Source: Photobacterium sp. DA100 (GTDB lineage: Bacteria > Pseudomonadota > Gammaproteobacteria > Enterobacterales > Vibrionaceae). From it: 64,000 nt of DNA. The DNA lies in the NCBI RefSeq assembly GCF_029223585.1, contig NZ_CP119424.1, positions 2,046,001-2,110,000 on the forward strand. Reading direction: 5' to 3'. The stretch's first letter is position 1, and each line of letters opens with the position of its first letter. A model generated the notes under the pieces. The model did no database searches. It saw only the letters and a list, made by a program, of their open reading frames with translations, and was not told where the DNA came from. This document shows, in pieces, positions 42,309 to 51,257 of the stretch. Made by a program: the position numbers and the translations under genes.

Positions 42309-43322
42309 TTACAGAAAGTGGGTTGGGCTATGGCCGGTCCAGCTTTTGAACGCGCGCGAAAAGCTGCTGAGATCGGCAAACCCAAGCCGGAAGGCGATAT
42401 CAGTCAGGTTGATATTGGGCTGGTTTAGCAGCAGCAAGGCCTTTTCCAGCTTGTACTGCTCCAGCACTTGCCGGTAGCTCGAGCCTAAGTCGGCGAGGCG
42501 GCGGTTAAGGGTTCTGACGCTCATCAGCATCTGTGAGGCGATTTTTTCCCGCGAGATAATTTTCAGGTTGCTTTCGTTGTCTAGCAATTTGTAGATCAGC
42601 AGGATGATATCGTGGCTCTCCAGTTGGCTGACCGCTTGGCGCAAGCGAGGAATGGCAACGGAATAGATATCGGGATCCCGTCCTTTTAGCCTGATCGTAT
42701 CGGCATTTGGGGGAAAGCAAATCTTCAGCAGTGGCGAGCCAGTCTCAATCTGGCAGCCCATTAACTGTTCGAATTTGCCTTGCAGCTGGGGAGTGAAGGG
42801 CCAGCGGGTGATTTTCAAAACCAGGTTATTGATGCCTCCGGTGGCTTGCTGGATCATCTCGATTAAGGTGGCGACGTACATCATAAACCCCCGATCGGAA
42901 ACTTTTGATTTGTCATTGAAGGGATCACGGTTGATCACCCACAGCTCGCTGTTTCCCTGGGGTGTTTTGTGGTGTTTGAGCCGGATGGGGGAGCCTATCA
43001 AGATACAGTACTGGCAGGCGTCCTGAATCAAGGTCTTGAGATCGTTGGCTGTCCATAGCGCCAGCGAGTAGCAGCTGAAGGTGAGCGGCGAGGCATGCTT
43101 GGCGGCAAAGGCTGGGAAAAGCGGTTCGCCACTGTCCTGGCACAGTTGGTTGAACTGGCTACTGAAGGCTCGGAGATCTGCCGGCTGTATTCGAATGCGC
43201 TCGCTCTCTGCCGTATCAGGAAAATACAGGCTCGGATCGAGGCCAAATTGCTCCGCCGCTTGGTGAAGCATTTCCCGCCATCCTTTATGGATAGACATGG
43301 AAGCACAGGGAACTGGTGGCAT
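42309..43322 (-). CDS. AraC-family regulator with Arabinose_bd-type sensor domain
   Basis: The 337-aa protein has the long N-terminal domain of the OruR/ArgR-like AraC branch (about 20-200; PLTFSCYSLALWTANDLKTLIQDACQYCILIGSPIRLKHHK). The C-terminal AraC HTH (about 235-335) reads REKIASQMLMSVRTLNRRLADLGSSYRQVLEQYKLEKALLLL, then LTDIAFRLGFADLSSFSRAFKSWTGHSPTHF. Such regulators often control catabolism of amino acids or lipids. The start may instead be the Met at 43298 (MSIHKGW). No obvious target gene is adjacent. Confidence 0.83.
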   Translation of the reverse strand: MPPVPCASMSIHKGWREMLHQAAEQFGLDPSLYFPDTAESERIRIQPADLRAFSSQFNQLCQDSGEPLFPAFAAKHASPLTFSCYSLALWTANDLKTLIQDACQYCILIGSPIRLKHHKTPQGNSELWVINRDPFNDKSKVSDRGFMMYVATLIEMIQQATGGINNLVLKITRWPFTPQLQGKFEQLMGCQIETGSPLLKICFPPNADTIRLKGRDPDIYSVAIPRLRQAVSQLESHDIILLIYKLLDNESNLKIISREKIASQMLMSVRTLNRRLADLGSSYRQVLEQYKLEKALLLLNQPNINLTDIAFRLGFADLSSFSRAFKSWTGHSPTHFL

Positions 43323-43475
43323 GGAAGTACGATAGGTTATGTGACTTAATGAGTATCGTATTCATTAAATAGTCTGCGTGCATTCAGGCGGCAGTAAAAG
43401 TGTGACTGGGGTGAAAATTGTCATCCCCACATTCAGCTCTGATTCAGAAGAAGTCCGTTGAAGGTTGCAATTGGC

Positions 43476-44408
43476 TTAGCTGGAAGTTTGCCTGAGCTGA
43501 CGCCATATCCGCTGCAGGGCAAGTTCCAGCGGGGTATGCTGGAGCTTTGTTTGCGGCCAGTCAGAACAACGGAGCGGCAATTGCCCGCCCTGCTGCCACA
43601 ACGATCGCATGTTGATGAAGCGGCGGAATAATGGGGAGAACAATGAAATGGCCTCCATGACCGTCCAGTGCAGGGGGGTGACAGTAACGGGCTTGCCGGT
43701 ACTGAGGGCCAAGCCGCGGGCGATGTCCTTGATGCTGGCCTGGTGACCCGGATAGTAGTTAACCGACAGCGGGGGGCTGAATCTTGACTCGGCAGAAAGC
43801 TGCTGGACCAGGTTCTCGGCCAGATCTGGCAAGTAGGTCCAGTAGTGGTTGGTGCTGTAGGCGCTGGGGGACTGCAGGATTAACTTGTGGTTGGTTTCTT
43901 TGACCAAGATATTGAGGTAGCTGTGAGCTTGGGAAAAATTCAGGTTGTGCCCGTAGCACAATACCTGGATATTCGCGCCGGCGCTGGCGGCCGTTTCTAG
44001 TTTAGCGCTGACTTTGGGGGGCAATACGTAGGTTACGGGCTGTTTTTTATGCCAGAACGCAAGGCTACTGAACAGGGGCTGCCGGGTATCGTAGACATTG
44101 GTGGTGATCACCAAGTTGCGCCGGTACTGGGCCACCAGTTTCAAGATGTCGTCGAGAGAAAAAAACACCCGCCCGCCCTCAATGGGATCGGGCAGGTGCA
44201 GGAAAACCGTGTCTGTTTCGGCGATCAAGTCGTTGAGTAGAGCGCTATCTTGCGGGGTAAGCTCGGCCAGGGTCATGTTGGCCGATAACGAAATGGGTTG
44301 GCTGGGGTCGGCGACGGTGGCGGTGATTTGCCAATTGAACCGCTCGAGAGATTGGCAAAGCAGGGTCCCCATTTCATGTTCTGCACCTAGAACCAAGGCT
44401 CTTCTCAT
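43476..44408 (-). CDS. NAD(P)-binding Rossmann-fold (extended SDR/NmrA-like) protein
   Basis: The 310-aa protein begins MRRALVLGAEHEMGTLLCQSL; GAEHEMG is a modified glycine-rich dinucleotide motif. The segment DTVFLHLPDPIEGGRVFF is typical of the fold. YSTNHYWTYLPDLAENLVQQL and SIKDIARGLALSTGKPVTVTPL fit the substrate-side region of SDR epimerase/NmrA-like proteins. The classical YxxxK pair is not evident, so an enzyme activity is uncertain. The ATG at 44408 follows GGAGGGAA. It is divergent from a LysR gene 102 bp away, which likely controls it. Confidence 0.72.
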   Translation of the reverse strand: MRRALVLGAEHEMGTLLCQSLERFNWQITATVADPSQPISLSANMTLAELTPQDSALLNDLIAETDTVFLHLPDPIEGGRVFFSLDDILKLVAQYRRNLVITTNVYDTRQPLFSSLAFWHKKQPVTYVLPPKVSAKLETAASAGANIQVLCYGHNLNFSQAHSYLNILVKETNHKLILQSPSAYSTNHYWTYLPDLAENLVQQLSAESRFSPPLSVNYYPGHQASIKDIARGLALSTGKPVTVTPLHWTVMEAISLFSPLFRRFINMRSLWQQGGQLPLRCSDWPQTKLQHTPLELALQRIWRQLRQTSS

Positions 44409-44510
44409 ATTTCCCTCCAACCTTGCGATTCATTTCAAAATCATAGTCATAAGTTAAGAGCTTTTTCTCGTTATAGTGAATAGACAAAAACACATAGTGG
44501 GTATTTGAGA

Positions 44511-45422
44511 ATGCATAACATGGAGTGGGACAGCATTCGTATTTTTCTTGCTGTTGCCGAAGAGGGGAGCATGTCAGCCGCAGCACTCAAGCTAGGCATG
44601 TCCCAGCCGACGGTTAGCCGACATGTTTTGGCCCTGGAAGAAAAAGTAGGCTTCAACTTGTTTGATCGTTCGACTCAGGGCCTGGGGCTGACTGCGGCCG
44701 GAAAGGAATTGCTCGGTACTGCCAAAGAAGCGGCAAAAGGGGTGGACGGGTTTATTTATAAAGCCTCGGAACACAGTGGCAAGCAGGTGGGTCATGTAAG
44801 GCTGGCAGCCAGTGACGCGATATCGTATTACTGGCTGCCTTCACTGCTTAATGCGTTTCGGCGCCAATTCCCGGCGATTGAAATTGAGATCCTGGTGGCG
44901 AATAAGGAGGTTAATCTCAACAAGCGCGAGGCGGACCTGCTGATCTCCAAGGTGAGGCCAGAGCAGTCGGACTTGGTGGTGAGCTTGCTGCACAGTGAAC
45001 CTATCGGCTTTTATGCCCACCGGGACTATCTCAAGGAATTTGGGTATCCTACTTCGGTGGTGGAAATGCACAACGACCACCATCAGGTTATCGGTTATGA
45101 TCAGCAGCGGGTATACATTGACACGGCCTGCCAGTTCGGCAACCGGCTCAACAAGTCACAGTTCAACTTTCGAACCGACAGCTTTAAGATGCAACTGGAG
45201 CTGGCACGGGCGAAGGCCGGGATTGCGGTCGTATTTCACTCCGTCGCCGAGCGCTATCCTGAACTGGAGCCGATTCATTTCCCGGAGATTGAACTGCCCG
45301 ATGCTAACTGGTGGTTGGTCTGTCACCATGACGTTCACATCAACCCGCGGATCCGTTATCTGATGGCGTTTATCAGCGAATGGTTTCGTTCTTCACATGA
45401 TAAAATTCGGCTAATCAGTTAG
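44511..45422 (+). CDS. LysR-family transcriptional regulator
   Basis: The 303-aa protein starts MHNMEWDSIRIFLAVAEEGSMSAAALKLGMSQPTVSRHVLALEEKVG, a winged HTH of the LysR family. It has the effector domain from about 90 (VGHVRLAASDAISYYWLPSLLNAFRRQFPAIEIEI). The alternative start at 44520 (MEWDS) is equally possible. It is divergent from the NAD(P)-binding protein gene, the usual LysR-target arrangement. The effector is unknown. Confidence 0.87.
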   Translation: MHNMEWDSIRIFLAVAEEGSMSAAALKLGMSQPTVSRHVLALEEKVGFNLFDRSTQGLGLTAAGKELLGTAKEAAKGVDGFIYKASEHSGKQVGHVRLAASDAISYYWLPSLLNAFRRQFPAIEIEILVANKEVNLNKREADLLISKVRPEQSDLVVSLLHSEPIGFYAHRDYLKEFGYPTSVVEMHNDHHQVIGYDQQRVYIDTACQFGNRLNKSQFNFRTDSFKMQLELARAKAGIAVVFHSVAERYPELEPIHFPEIELPDANWWLVCHHDVHINPRIRYLMAFISEWFRSSHDKIRLIS

Positions 45423-45582
45423 TTACATTATTTCTGCTGCTCTACCGATGTTGAGCAGCTGCCGCCTCTACATATCGGAGTCTTTTTTCCCCTTTTCTGC
45501 CCCTGCTTCTTTCTATAATTTGTTTAGTGCTATCAACAATTCTTTGTGTGTTTTTATTGCATGTGGTTACAAAATAGGCGTG

Positions 45583-45596
45583 CGAAAACGTTTTCG
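45583..45596. promoter_or_regulatory. LacI/PurR-type operator-like palindrome upstream of ackA
   Basis: CGAAAACGTTTTCG is a perfect 14-bp palindrome with the central CG step typical of LacI-family operators (PurR, CytR types). It lies 222 bp before ackA in the 395-bp gap after the LysR gene. A second inverted repeat, TTATTCAA / TTGAATAA with a 6-base A spacer, is at 45665-45686. Confidence 0.45.
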
Positions 45597-45817
45597 TTGC
45601 TTCAAACTTGATCTGAACCAGTGAAAATTCAATTTTTTTCAAAATTGTCGAAACAAAAGTTGAGTTATTCAAAAAAAATTGAATAATGTAATCAAAAGCT
45701 ATAAATCAGAAGAAAATGCTGCTCCACACTTTTTCTTCTGGCCAGGTCTTGAAGACCGGATAGACGTGTAACGGAACATTTTGTTCTAGAGCCCAAATTA
45801 ATCTGATGAGATAACCC

Positions 45818-47011
45818 ATGAGCAACTCTCTAGTACTTGTAATCAACTCTGGCAGTTCTTCACTTAAGTTTGCCCTTATCGATACTGTTAGCGGTGAAGC
45901 AACCCTAAGCGGCCTTGGCGAATGTTTCGGCCTGCCTGAAGCGGTAGTAAGCTGGAAAATTGATGGTGAGAAGCACGAGCACATGCTTGAAGCGGAAGGT
46001 AACCACCACCAGCAAGCCGTTGACCGCATTGTAGCCCTGCTTGAAGAGCTAGGCATGAAGCAAGACATCGTTGCTATCGGTCACCGTGTTGTACACGGCG
46101 GTGAGAAATTCACTAAGACGGTTAAGATCGACGAAACTGTACTGGAAGAGATCGACAACCTGAGCGATCTGGCTCCGCTTCACAACCCTGCTCACGTTAT
46201 TGGTATGCGTGCAGCGATGAAAGCGTTCCCAAGCCTGTCTCAGTACGCGGTTTTCGACACTGCTTTCCACCAGACAATGCCTGCTAAAGCGTACACAGGT
46301 GCTATCTCTCAGAAGCTATACAAAGAGTACGGTATCCGCCGTTACGGTTTCCACGGTACTAGCCATTACTATGTTAGCCGTGAAGCGGCAAAAATGATCA
46401 ACAAGCCGGTTGAAGACAGCAACTTCATCTCAGTTCACCTGGGTAACGGTGCTTCTGTTTGTGCGATCAAGAACGGCAAGTCGGTTGACACCAGCATGGG
46501 CTTCACCCCGCTTGCGGGTCTAATGATGGGTACTCGTTGTGGTGACCTTGACCCAAGTATCATTGAGTTCCTACTGAAGAAAGGTTGGTCTCAGCAGGAA
46601 GTGTTCGACGAGCTGAACAAAAAGTCGGGTCTACTAGGTGTATCTGGCCTGACAAGCGACTGTCGCGGCATCATCGAAGCGATGGAAAACGGCCACGAAG
46701 GCGCGACACTGGCGTTTGAAATCTTCTGCTACCGCGTGGCCAAGTACATCGGCTCATACATGGTTGCCCTAGACGAACTAGACGCCATCATCTTCACTGC
46801 CGGTATCGGTGAGAACTCTCAGCCAATCCGTAGCAAGATCCTTGAGAACCTGAAGATCTTCGGCTACCGTGAAGACGAAGAAGGCAACGCGGCTGCACGT
46901 TTTGGCAACGCGGGTGTTATCACCAAGCCAAACACGCCAATGGCTATGGTTATCCCAACCAACGAAGAGTGGGTAATCGCCAAAGAGTCAATGGAACTGC
47001 TGCACGCTTAA
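45818..47011 (+). CDS. ackA: Acetate kinase
   Basis: The 397-aa enzyme interconverts acetate + ATP and acetyl phosphate. Motifs: LVLVINSGSSSLKFALID (phosphate 1), HRVVHGGEKFT, FDTAFHQTMP, RRYGFHGTSHYYVSR, HLGNGASVCAIKNGKSVDTSMGFTPLAGLMMGTRCGD, and FTAGIGENS near the C terminus. Codons are strongly biased (GGT, CGT, AAC, GAC preferred), more than in neighbours, suggesting high expression. No pta is adjacent, so this looks like a second, orphan ackA on chromosome II, as V. cholerae also has; the main ackA-pta pair would be on chromosome I. Confidence 0.96.
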   Translation: MSNSLVLVINSGSSSLKFALIDTVSGEATLSGLGECFGLPEAVVSWKIDGEKHEHMLEAEGNHHQQAVDRIVALLEELGMKQDIVAIGHRVVHGGEKFTKTVKIDETVLEEIDNLSDLAPLHNPAHVIGMRAAMKAFPSLSQYAVFDTAFHQTMPAKAYTGAISQKLYKEYGIRRYGFHGTSHYYVSREAAKMINKPVEDSNFISVHLGNGASVCAIKNGKSVDTSMGFTPLAGLMMGTRCGDLDPSIIEFLLKKGWSQQEVFDELNKKSGLLGVSGLTSDCRGIIEAMENGHEGATLAFEIFCYRVAKYIGSYMVALDELDAIIFTAGIGENSQPIRSKILENLKIFGYREDEEGNAAARFGNAGVITKPNTPMAMVIPTNEEWVIAKESMELLHA

Positions 47012-47047
47012 TCGGTTCTGATCCTGCGGGATTAACCCTGTATTTGT

Positions 47048-47083
47048 AAACGGCCCGGAGTGTTTATGCTCCGGGCCGTTTTT
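47048..47083 (+). terminator. Terminator of ackA
   Basis: A 13-bp stem AAACGGCCCGGAG / CTCCGGGCCGTTT with an 8-base loop and T run. Confidence 0.93.
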
Positions 47084-47239
47084 ATTTTTGCCGGTTGTAT
47101 TGGCAAGGGGCGCTGACCGCTCAACCCGGATCAGTCCTCGCCGGGGACCACTCTGCGGCTTTGATGTTGCGGTTGGTGCGAATCAGATTATCGGGATCCC
47201 ACTTGGTTTGCCAGGGCCTCACGGGCTTGGTTTTCTGGC

Positions 47240-48163
47240 TTAAGGATAAAACCGCTCTCGGGCTTGGCATAACTTCTGCTCAAAAGCACCCAGTAAATGG
47301 CGGTTAATTTCTTTGGTTAGGGGATCCATATCTTTTTCCAAGGGAATGATGACTTGGAGTTGATAATCGACCAGATTGTCGAAGGGCCTTGCTACCGTGC
47401 CCAGGGGAATGTCCATGGCGGAAATGCAGTTGATGATTGCCAGTCCTTTGCCGCCGGCTACCAGACGGCTGGCCATATCACTCAATGAGACGGACCAAGT
47501 TTTGCTGGGCGTGATCTGAGCCTCATGGAAGAGATCGGAGATCGAGGTGCGAATGTATTCGTTCGGCTCACCGCCAATTAGCGTCTCGCCATTGAAATCG
47601 GCTATTTGGATAAAAGGTTTTCGGGCAAGAGGGTGTGCCTCGGGAAGCAGGCAGATATTGGGGATGGTATAGAAAACGCTCTGATAACGAGGGTCCTCCG
47701 TCAAGTCGGTGGTGATTGCAAAATCAAATCGCTGGGCAGCCATTTCGGCAATAATCTGGGTTGAGCGGTAGGAGTAGAGCCCGATATCCAAGCCGGGAAA
47801 CTGGCTGTCGATAGCAATGGCCAGCTCAGGCAGTAAGTTTACCGCAAAGGCGGGCATACTCACGATGTTAAATTGCCCGACCACCTGTTTTTTGAGCCGG
47901 TCGGCAAAGCCTTTTAAGTGGGTTAAACCGGCATAGACTTTCTCGACCTCATCGTAGAACAGTTTCCCTTTTCGGGTGGGGAGCAGGCGGTTGTTTACCC
48001 TGTCGAACAATGCAAACCCCAGTCTCTGTTCTAGTTGTTTGATTAACCGGCTAATCGCAGGCTGCGTGATCAGCATTTTTTCAGCAGCCTTGGTCGCACT
48101 CCTGGTACGCATTATCCACAAAAACGCCTCTATCTGGCTGTCGGTAAACCCTCGTGATGCCAT
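47240..48163 (-). CDS. LysR-family regulator, divergent from the abg-like genes
   Basis: The 307-aa protein has the LysR HTH FLWIMRTRSATKAAEKMLITQPAISRLIKQLEQRLGFALFDR, followed by the effector-binding domain (QFNIVSMPAFAVNLLPELAIAID). It resembles regulators of the NocR/OccR branch, which respond to amino acid-type ligands. It starts 145 bp from the peptidase gene on the other strand and is its likely regulator, in the way AbgR stands next to abgABT in E. coli. Confidence 0.86.
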   Translation of the reverse strand: MASRGFTDSQIEAFLWIMRTRSATKAAEKMLITQPAISRLIKQLEQRLGFALFDRVNNRLLPTRKGKLFYDEVEKVYAGLTHLKGFADRLKKQVVGQFNIVSMPAFAVNLLPELAIAIDSQFPGLDIGLYSYRSTQIIAEMAAQRFDFAITTDLTEDPRYQSVFYTIPNICLLPEAHPLARKPFIQIADFNGETLIGGEPNEYIRTSISDLFHEAQITPSKTWSVSLSDMASRLVAGGKGLAIINCISAMDIPLGTVARPFDNLVDYQLQVIIPLEKDMDPLTKEINRHLLGAFEQKLCQARERFYP

Positions 48164-48308
48164 AACATTTCCTTATGCTTCGATAGTGCTAAGTCATTAG
48201 ATATCTACTTTTAAACCAGTATACAGTAACTCAATAGTCATGGGTTACGAGTATACCGGTTAGGCCATTACAAGTTGTTATGGCTGATATGCTAATCAGG
48301 AGAGCAAG

Positions 48309-49490
48309 ATGATCGAAGCGCTTCAAATGAACAATGAGATGTTCACAGCATGGCGGCGGGATATACACCGCCACCCAGAGCTCGGATTCGAGGAATCCCG
48401 GACGGCACATCTGGTCGCTGAAAAACTCAGGGCGTGGGGGGTTGACGAGGTACATACTGGGATTGCGAAAACGGGGGTGGTCGGTGTGCTGAAAGGCAGG
48501 CAGGCGTCGAACCGGGCGATAGGCCTGCGCGCGGACATGGACGCGCTGCCTATGGATGAGGCCAATCAATTTGATTATGCCTCATGCCTCCAGGGAAAAA
48601 TGCACGGCTGTGGTCATGATGGCCATACCGCGATTTTGCTGGCAGCCGCGTGGTATTTGTCACAGCAGCGTAATTTCAGTGGCACGGTGTATTTTATATT
48701 CCAACCCGCCGAAGAAGGCTTGGCTGGGGCAAAAGTGATGGTTGAGGAAGGGCTTTTTGAGCGCTTTCCCTGCGACAGAGTCTATGGATTGCACAATATG
48801 CCCGGGATCCCCCAGGGCAAGATCTGGTTTAGGGAAGGCCCGTTGCTGGCCAGCTCCGATCGCTTTGTTATTGAGATCACCGGCCGGGGAGGACATGCCG
48901 CCATGCCCCATATGGCGACTGACCCGACAATCGTGCTGAGCAATATCATCATGGCAGCCCAAACCATCATCAGCCGGAATACGTCTCCTTTGGACGCTGC
49001 GGTGATCTCCTTTACCGATGTCCATGCCGGCTCCGGTACCCATAACGTTATCCCCGATCATGCCTCTCTCAAAGGGTGTCTGCGTGCGTTCGATGAACAT
49101 GTGCGGCGTGAGTCTATCGAGCGGCTGGGGCGACTGGTCGGGCAGGTTGCGGCGTCCTACGGTGCCTCGGCAGAGTTTATTGTAAAACCAGGTAGTTATC
49201 CTGCAACGGTGAACGACAAGGGGGCCGTAGCGGTCGCCAAATCGGCTGCCGACGCTGTCGTTGGTTGCGATAGCGTCGATGCCAAGTGTCTGCCGTTATC
49301 GGGCAGTGAGGATTTTTCCTTTATGCTCCAGCAAGTTCCTGGGTGCTATGTGCTTGTGGGCAACGGCAGTGAAGGGAGCCGAGGGGGGATTAGCGTCCAT
49401 AACCCAAGCTATGACTTCAATGACGAAATTATTCCGGTCGGAGCGTCATTTTTTGTCGAGGTGATCCAGCAAGAGCTAGCCATTAAATAA
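48309..49490 (+). CDS. M20-family amidohydrolase (hippurate hydrolase / N-acyl-amino acid type)
   Basis: The 393-aa protein starts behind AGGAGAGC. It has M20D motifs: WRRDIHRHPELGFEESRTA, GLRADMDALPMDE, MHGCGHDGHTAILLAAAWYL (metal His and Asp), FIFQPAEEGLAGAKVMVEEG (metal and catalytic Glu), GRGGHAAMPH in the dimerisation domain, and LPLSGSEDFSFML near the end. Enzymes of this family cleave N-acyl amino acids, indole-amino acid conjugates or aminobenzoyl-glutamate. It is 19 bp before an AbgT-family transporter, so the substrate is likely an imported N-acyl or aroyl amino acid. Confidence 0.9.
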   Translation: MIEALQMNNEMFTAWRRDIHRHPELGFEESRTAHLVAEKLRAWGVDEVHTGIAKTGVVGVLKGRQASNRAIGLRADMDALPMDEANQFDYASCLQGKMHGCGHDGHTAILLAAAWYLSQQRNFSGTVYFIFQPAEEGLAGAKVMVEEGLFERFPCDRVYGLHNMPGIPQGKIWFREGPLLASSDRFVIEITGRGGHAAMPHMATDPTIVLSNIIMAAQTIISRNTSPLDAAVISFTDVHAGSGTHNVIPDHASLKGCLRAFDEHVRRESIERLGRLVGQVAASYGASAEFIVKPGSYPATVNDKGAVAVAKSAADAVVGCDSVDAKCLPLSGSEDFSFMLQQVPGCYVLVGNGSEGSRGGISVHNPSYDFNDEIIPVGASFFVEVIQQELAIK

Positions 49491-49509
49491 CATATTGACG
49501 GAGGAAATC

Positions 49510-51027
49510 ATGGAAGAGACCAAACTCCAATCCAGCCGCTCCTTTTCAGTTGTAATGGAATTGATTGAAAAGTTTGCCAATCGCTTGCCGCATCCGTTCG
49601 TGATGTTTTTTCTACTCTATCTTGCGGCGATTGTTTTTTCGGCGATATTCAGTGTCACGCTGAGTCCTGTGATTCACCCTGCCACCGAGCAAGAAATCGC
49701 CGTTCGTTCGCTGTTGTCATGGGAAGGGCTCGACTATCTGGTGACACACACGGTGTCGAACTTCACTGGCTTCAGGCCGCTGGGTGTGGTGATTGTTCTG
49801 ATGTTGTCGTTGGGGCTGATCCAGCAGACGGGGCTGGCCGATGCGGCTATCAGGCGGCTGCTTGTTGGCGTCTCTGTAAAATGGATGACGCCTGCCGTGG
49901 TTATGACTTCTATCGTCGGTAACCTTGTGTCCGATGCTGCGGTGTTTTTGATCCCTCCGCTTGCCGCCATGATGTTCAAGACGGTGGGGCGCAACCCACT
50001 GGTCGGCATTATCGTCTCCTTTGTCGCGGTATTTGCGGGCTTCTCGGCCAACGTCTTCATTGCCGGAACCGACCTGCTGATGTCAGGGATTTCGACCGAG
50101 GTTGTGCAATCGGTACGCCCTGAACATGAGGTCAGTGTTCTGGCGAACTGGTTCTTTATGTGCGTGTCGGTACCTTTGATCACATGCATCATCACGGTGA
50201 TCACCCACAAATATGCCGAGCCTGCCTTGCAGCGTTTCAGCCATTCAGGCGAGGACGCAGCCGAGCCGGTAACCGCAGAGTTGTCTGACACCGAGCAAAG
50301 AGCACTCAGAAGGACGGGCATCGTCGCCCTGCTGTTCATCATTGCCGTCGCCTTGTTGGTCTTGCCTGAGTCCTCTGGGCTGAGAAATGCGGACGGTGGC
50401 TTGCTGCCATCCCCCTTCATGCGCGGATTGGTGCCAATTCTAATGCTGTTTTTTACCCTGTGCGGCATAACATACGGGGTATCTCAGGGGTCCATCAAGC
50501 AAGCGTCGGATATTCCGTCGCTGATGGGGGCGGCCATTCGGGATATGAGCGGCTTCATCGTGATTGTGTTTATGGTGGCACAGTTTATTGCGGTCTTTAA
50601 TTGGTCTAACTTGGCCATTGTCGGGGCGGTCAATGGCGCCCAGTGGCTAATGGCAATTGAAATGCCCGCACTCTTAGCGTTGCTGTGCTTTATTTTATTC
50701 GCTGCCGTGCTCAACCTGTTTATCTACAGTGGTTCGGCGCAGTGGGCGTTGATGGCGCCGGTGTTTCTGCCGATGCTGATGCTGATGGGGCTCGAGCCAG
50801 AAGCGGTACAGGCGGCTTATCGAATCGCCGATTCATCCACCAATGTGATTTCCCCCATCAACCCCTACTTGCCGCTGATCTTGGCTTTCATTCACAGCTA
50901 TAGCCCGCGGTTTACGATTGGCAACCTGCTGGCAACAGCACTGCCGTATTCGCTGGCGATCCTCTCCGGTTGGATAGTGCTGTTCTTTGTCTGGTACGCC
51001 TTAGGGTTGCCGTTTGGGATATATTGA
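49510..51027 (+). CDS. AbgT-family transporter
   Basis: The 505-aa membrane protein has about 12-13 segments with AbgT signatures: ANRLPHPFVMFFLLYLAAIVFSA, SVKWMTPAVVMTSIVGNLVSDAAVFLIPPLAAMMF, GFSANVFIAGTDLLMSGIS, and IADSSTNVISPINPYLPLIL. AbgT imports p-aminobenzoyl-glutamate in E. coli; other members export sulfonamides. The ATG at 49510 follows CGGAGGAA. It forms an operon with the M20 peptidase, which supports an uptake-and-cleave role for an aroyl or acyl amino acid. Confidence 0.9.
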   Translation: MEETKLQSSRSFSVVMELIEKFANRLPHPFVMFFLLYLAAIVFSAIFSVTLSPVIHPATEQEIAVRSLLSWEGLDYLVTHTVSNFTGFRPLGVVIVLMLSLGLIQQTGLADAAIRRLLVGVSVKWMTPAVVMTSIVGNLVSDAAVFLIPPLAAMMFKTVGRNPLVGIIVSFVAVFAGFSANVFIAGTDLLMSGISTEVVQSVRPEHEVSVLANWFFMCVSVPLITCIITVITHKYAEPALQRFSHSGEDAAEPVTAELSDTEQRALRRTGIVALLFIIAVALLVLPESSGLRNADGGLLPSPFMRGLVPILMLFFTLCGITYGVSQGSIKQASDIPSLMGAAIRDMSGFIVIVFMVAQFIAVFNWSNLAIVGAVNGAQWLMAIEMPALLALLCFILFAAVLNLFIYSGSAQWALMAPVFLPMLMLMGLEPEAVQAAYRIADSSTNVISPINPYLPLILAFIHSYSPRFTIGNLLATALPYSLAILSGWIVLFFVWYALGLPFGIY

Positions 51028-51076
51028 AAATGATCACTTGGAGCCTGGTGGCGTCGGTAAAAGTTGCATGAGGGGG

Positions 51077-51102
51077 AAAACGGCTCGCTGTGAGCCGTTT
51101 TT
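51077..51102 (+). terminator. Terminator of the abg-like operon
   Basis: AAAACGGCTC / GAGCCGTTTT with a 5-base loop and T run. Confidence 0.88.
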
Positions 51103-51134
51103 CGGTCCTTGGCGGAGCCAACTTTCAGGGGCGA

Positions 51135-51147
51135 TTTACAGTGTGAA
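51135..51147. other. parS2-like site with one mismatch (TTTACAGTGTGAA)
   Basis: It differs from TTTACANTGTAAA by a single base in the right arm. It lies intergenically after a terminator, like the perfect sites, but 46 kb from ori2; ParB2 binding is uncertain. Confidence 0.5.
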
Positions 51148-51257
51148 TTGGTTGGTGTTATTCACCTTTCCGAAATCGTATTAATTGTATTATTATACTT
51201 CTTGTCTGAGCTGTTCGTTGGCTCGGTACGGTATTGCCTTTCAACCGGATAAAGCCC

